From VAZQ01 sp036555745 (GTDB lineage: Bacteria; Pseudomonadota; Alphaproteobacteria; Rhizobiales; Xanthobacteraceae), in NCBI GenBank assembly GCA_036555745.1, contig DATBKV010000039.1:1-7261 (forward strand): 7,261 nucleotides of DNA, read 5' to 3'. Below the pieces are notes generated by a model, which saw nothing but the letters and a program-made list of their open reading frames with translations, ran no database searches and was not told the origin of the DNA. Made by a program: the position numbers and the translations under genes. Positions 5,571 through 7,261 of this stretch are shown piece by piece. How positions within the stretch are numbered: position 1 is the stretch's first letter; each line of letters begins with the position of its first letter.

Positions 5571-7261
<1,691 letters not shown>

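Overview
The window looks like high-GC chromosomal DNA from an alphaproteobacterium, most likely of the Hyphomicrobiales (Bradyrhizobium/Xanthobacteraceae-like). Three observations support this. recA is preceded by the alphaproteobacterial type of SOS box (GAAC-N7-GAAC), not the enterobacterial CTGT-N8-ACAG type. The recA and alaS genes lie close together, as they do in Bradyrhizobium-like genomes. Several of the small proteins (a collagen-like lipoprotein, a short signal-peptide protein ending in DPWANMR, a short MPIRALL protein, and the YxxRAxEC/LAEQA start at the left edge) resemble small proteins typical of that order. The assignment rests on remembered family patterns; no database was searched.

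Left part (1-2950): a run of small accessory genes. A minus-strand gene is cut by the left edge. A DUF4031 gene lies on the plus strand at 341-646. On the minus strand follow a secreted 69-residue protein, a proline-rich lipoprotein, a collagen-like lipoprotein with a good promoter and ribosome binding site, a helical 73-residue protein and a helical 60-residue protein. Three of these carry export signals, so much of this segment concerns small envelope or periplasmic proteins of unknown role. Two short tandem duplications (14 bp x2 at 262-289; 24 bp x2 at 2607-2654) lie in this part, the second inside a doubtful small ORF.

Middle (2950-4330): a complete recA with its SOS box overlapping the -35 element and a strong Shine-Dalgarno. 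The 180-bp gap after recA carries two perfect inverted repeats lying end to end (12-bp and 9-bp stems), which could be the transcription end shared with the convergent next gene or a dispersed palindromic repeat.

Right part (4327-7261): a short-form 5,10-methylenetetrahydrofolate reductase-like gene on the minus strand, then, divergently, alaS (alanyl-tRNA synthetase). alaS is cut by the right edge just before the first histidine of its editing-domain zinc motif.

recA (recombination, SOS co-regulation) and alaS (translation) are core housekeeping genes, and the MTHFR-like gene belongs to one-carbon metabolism. Nothing here forms an obvious new multi-gene system; the most useful leads are the palindrome pair after recA, the tandem duplications and the small exported proteins.
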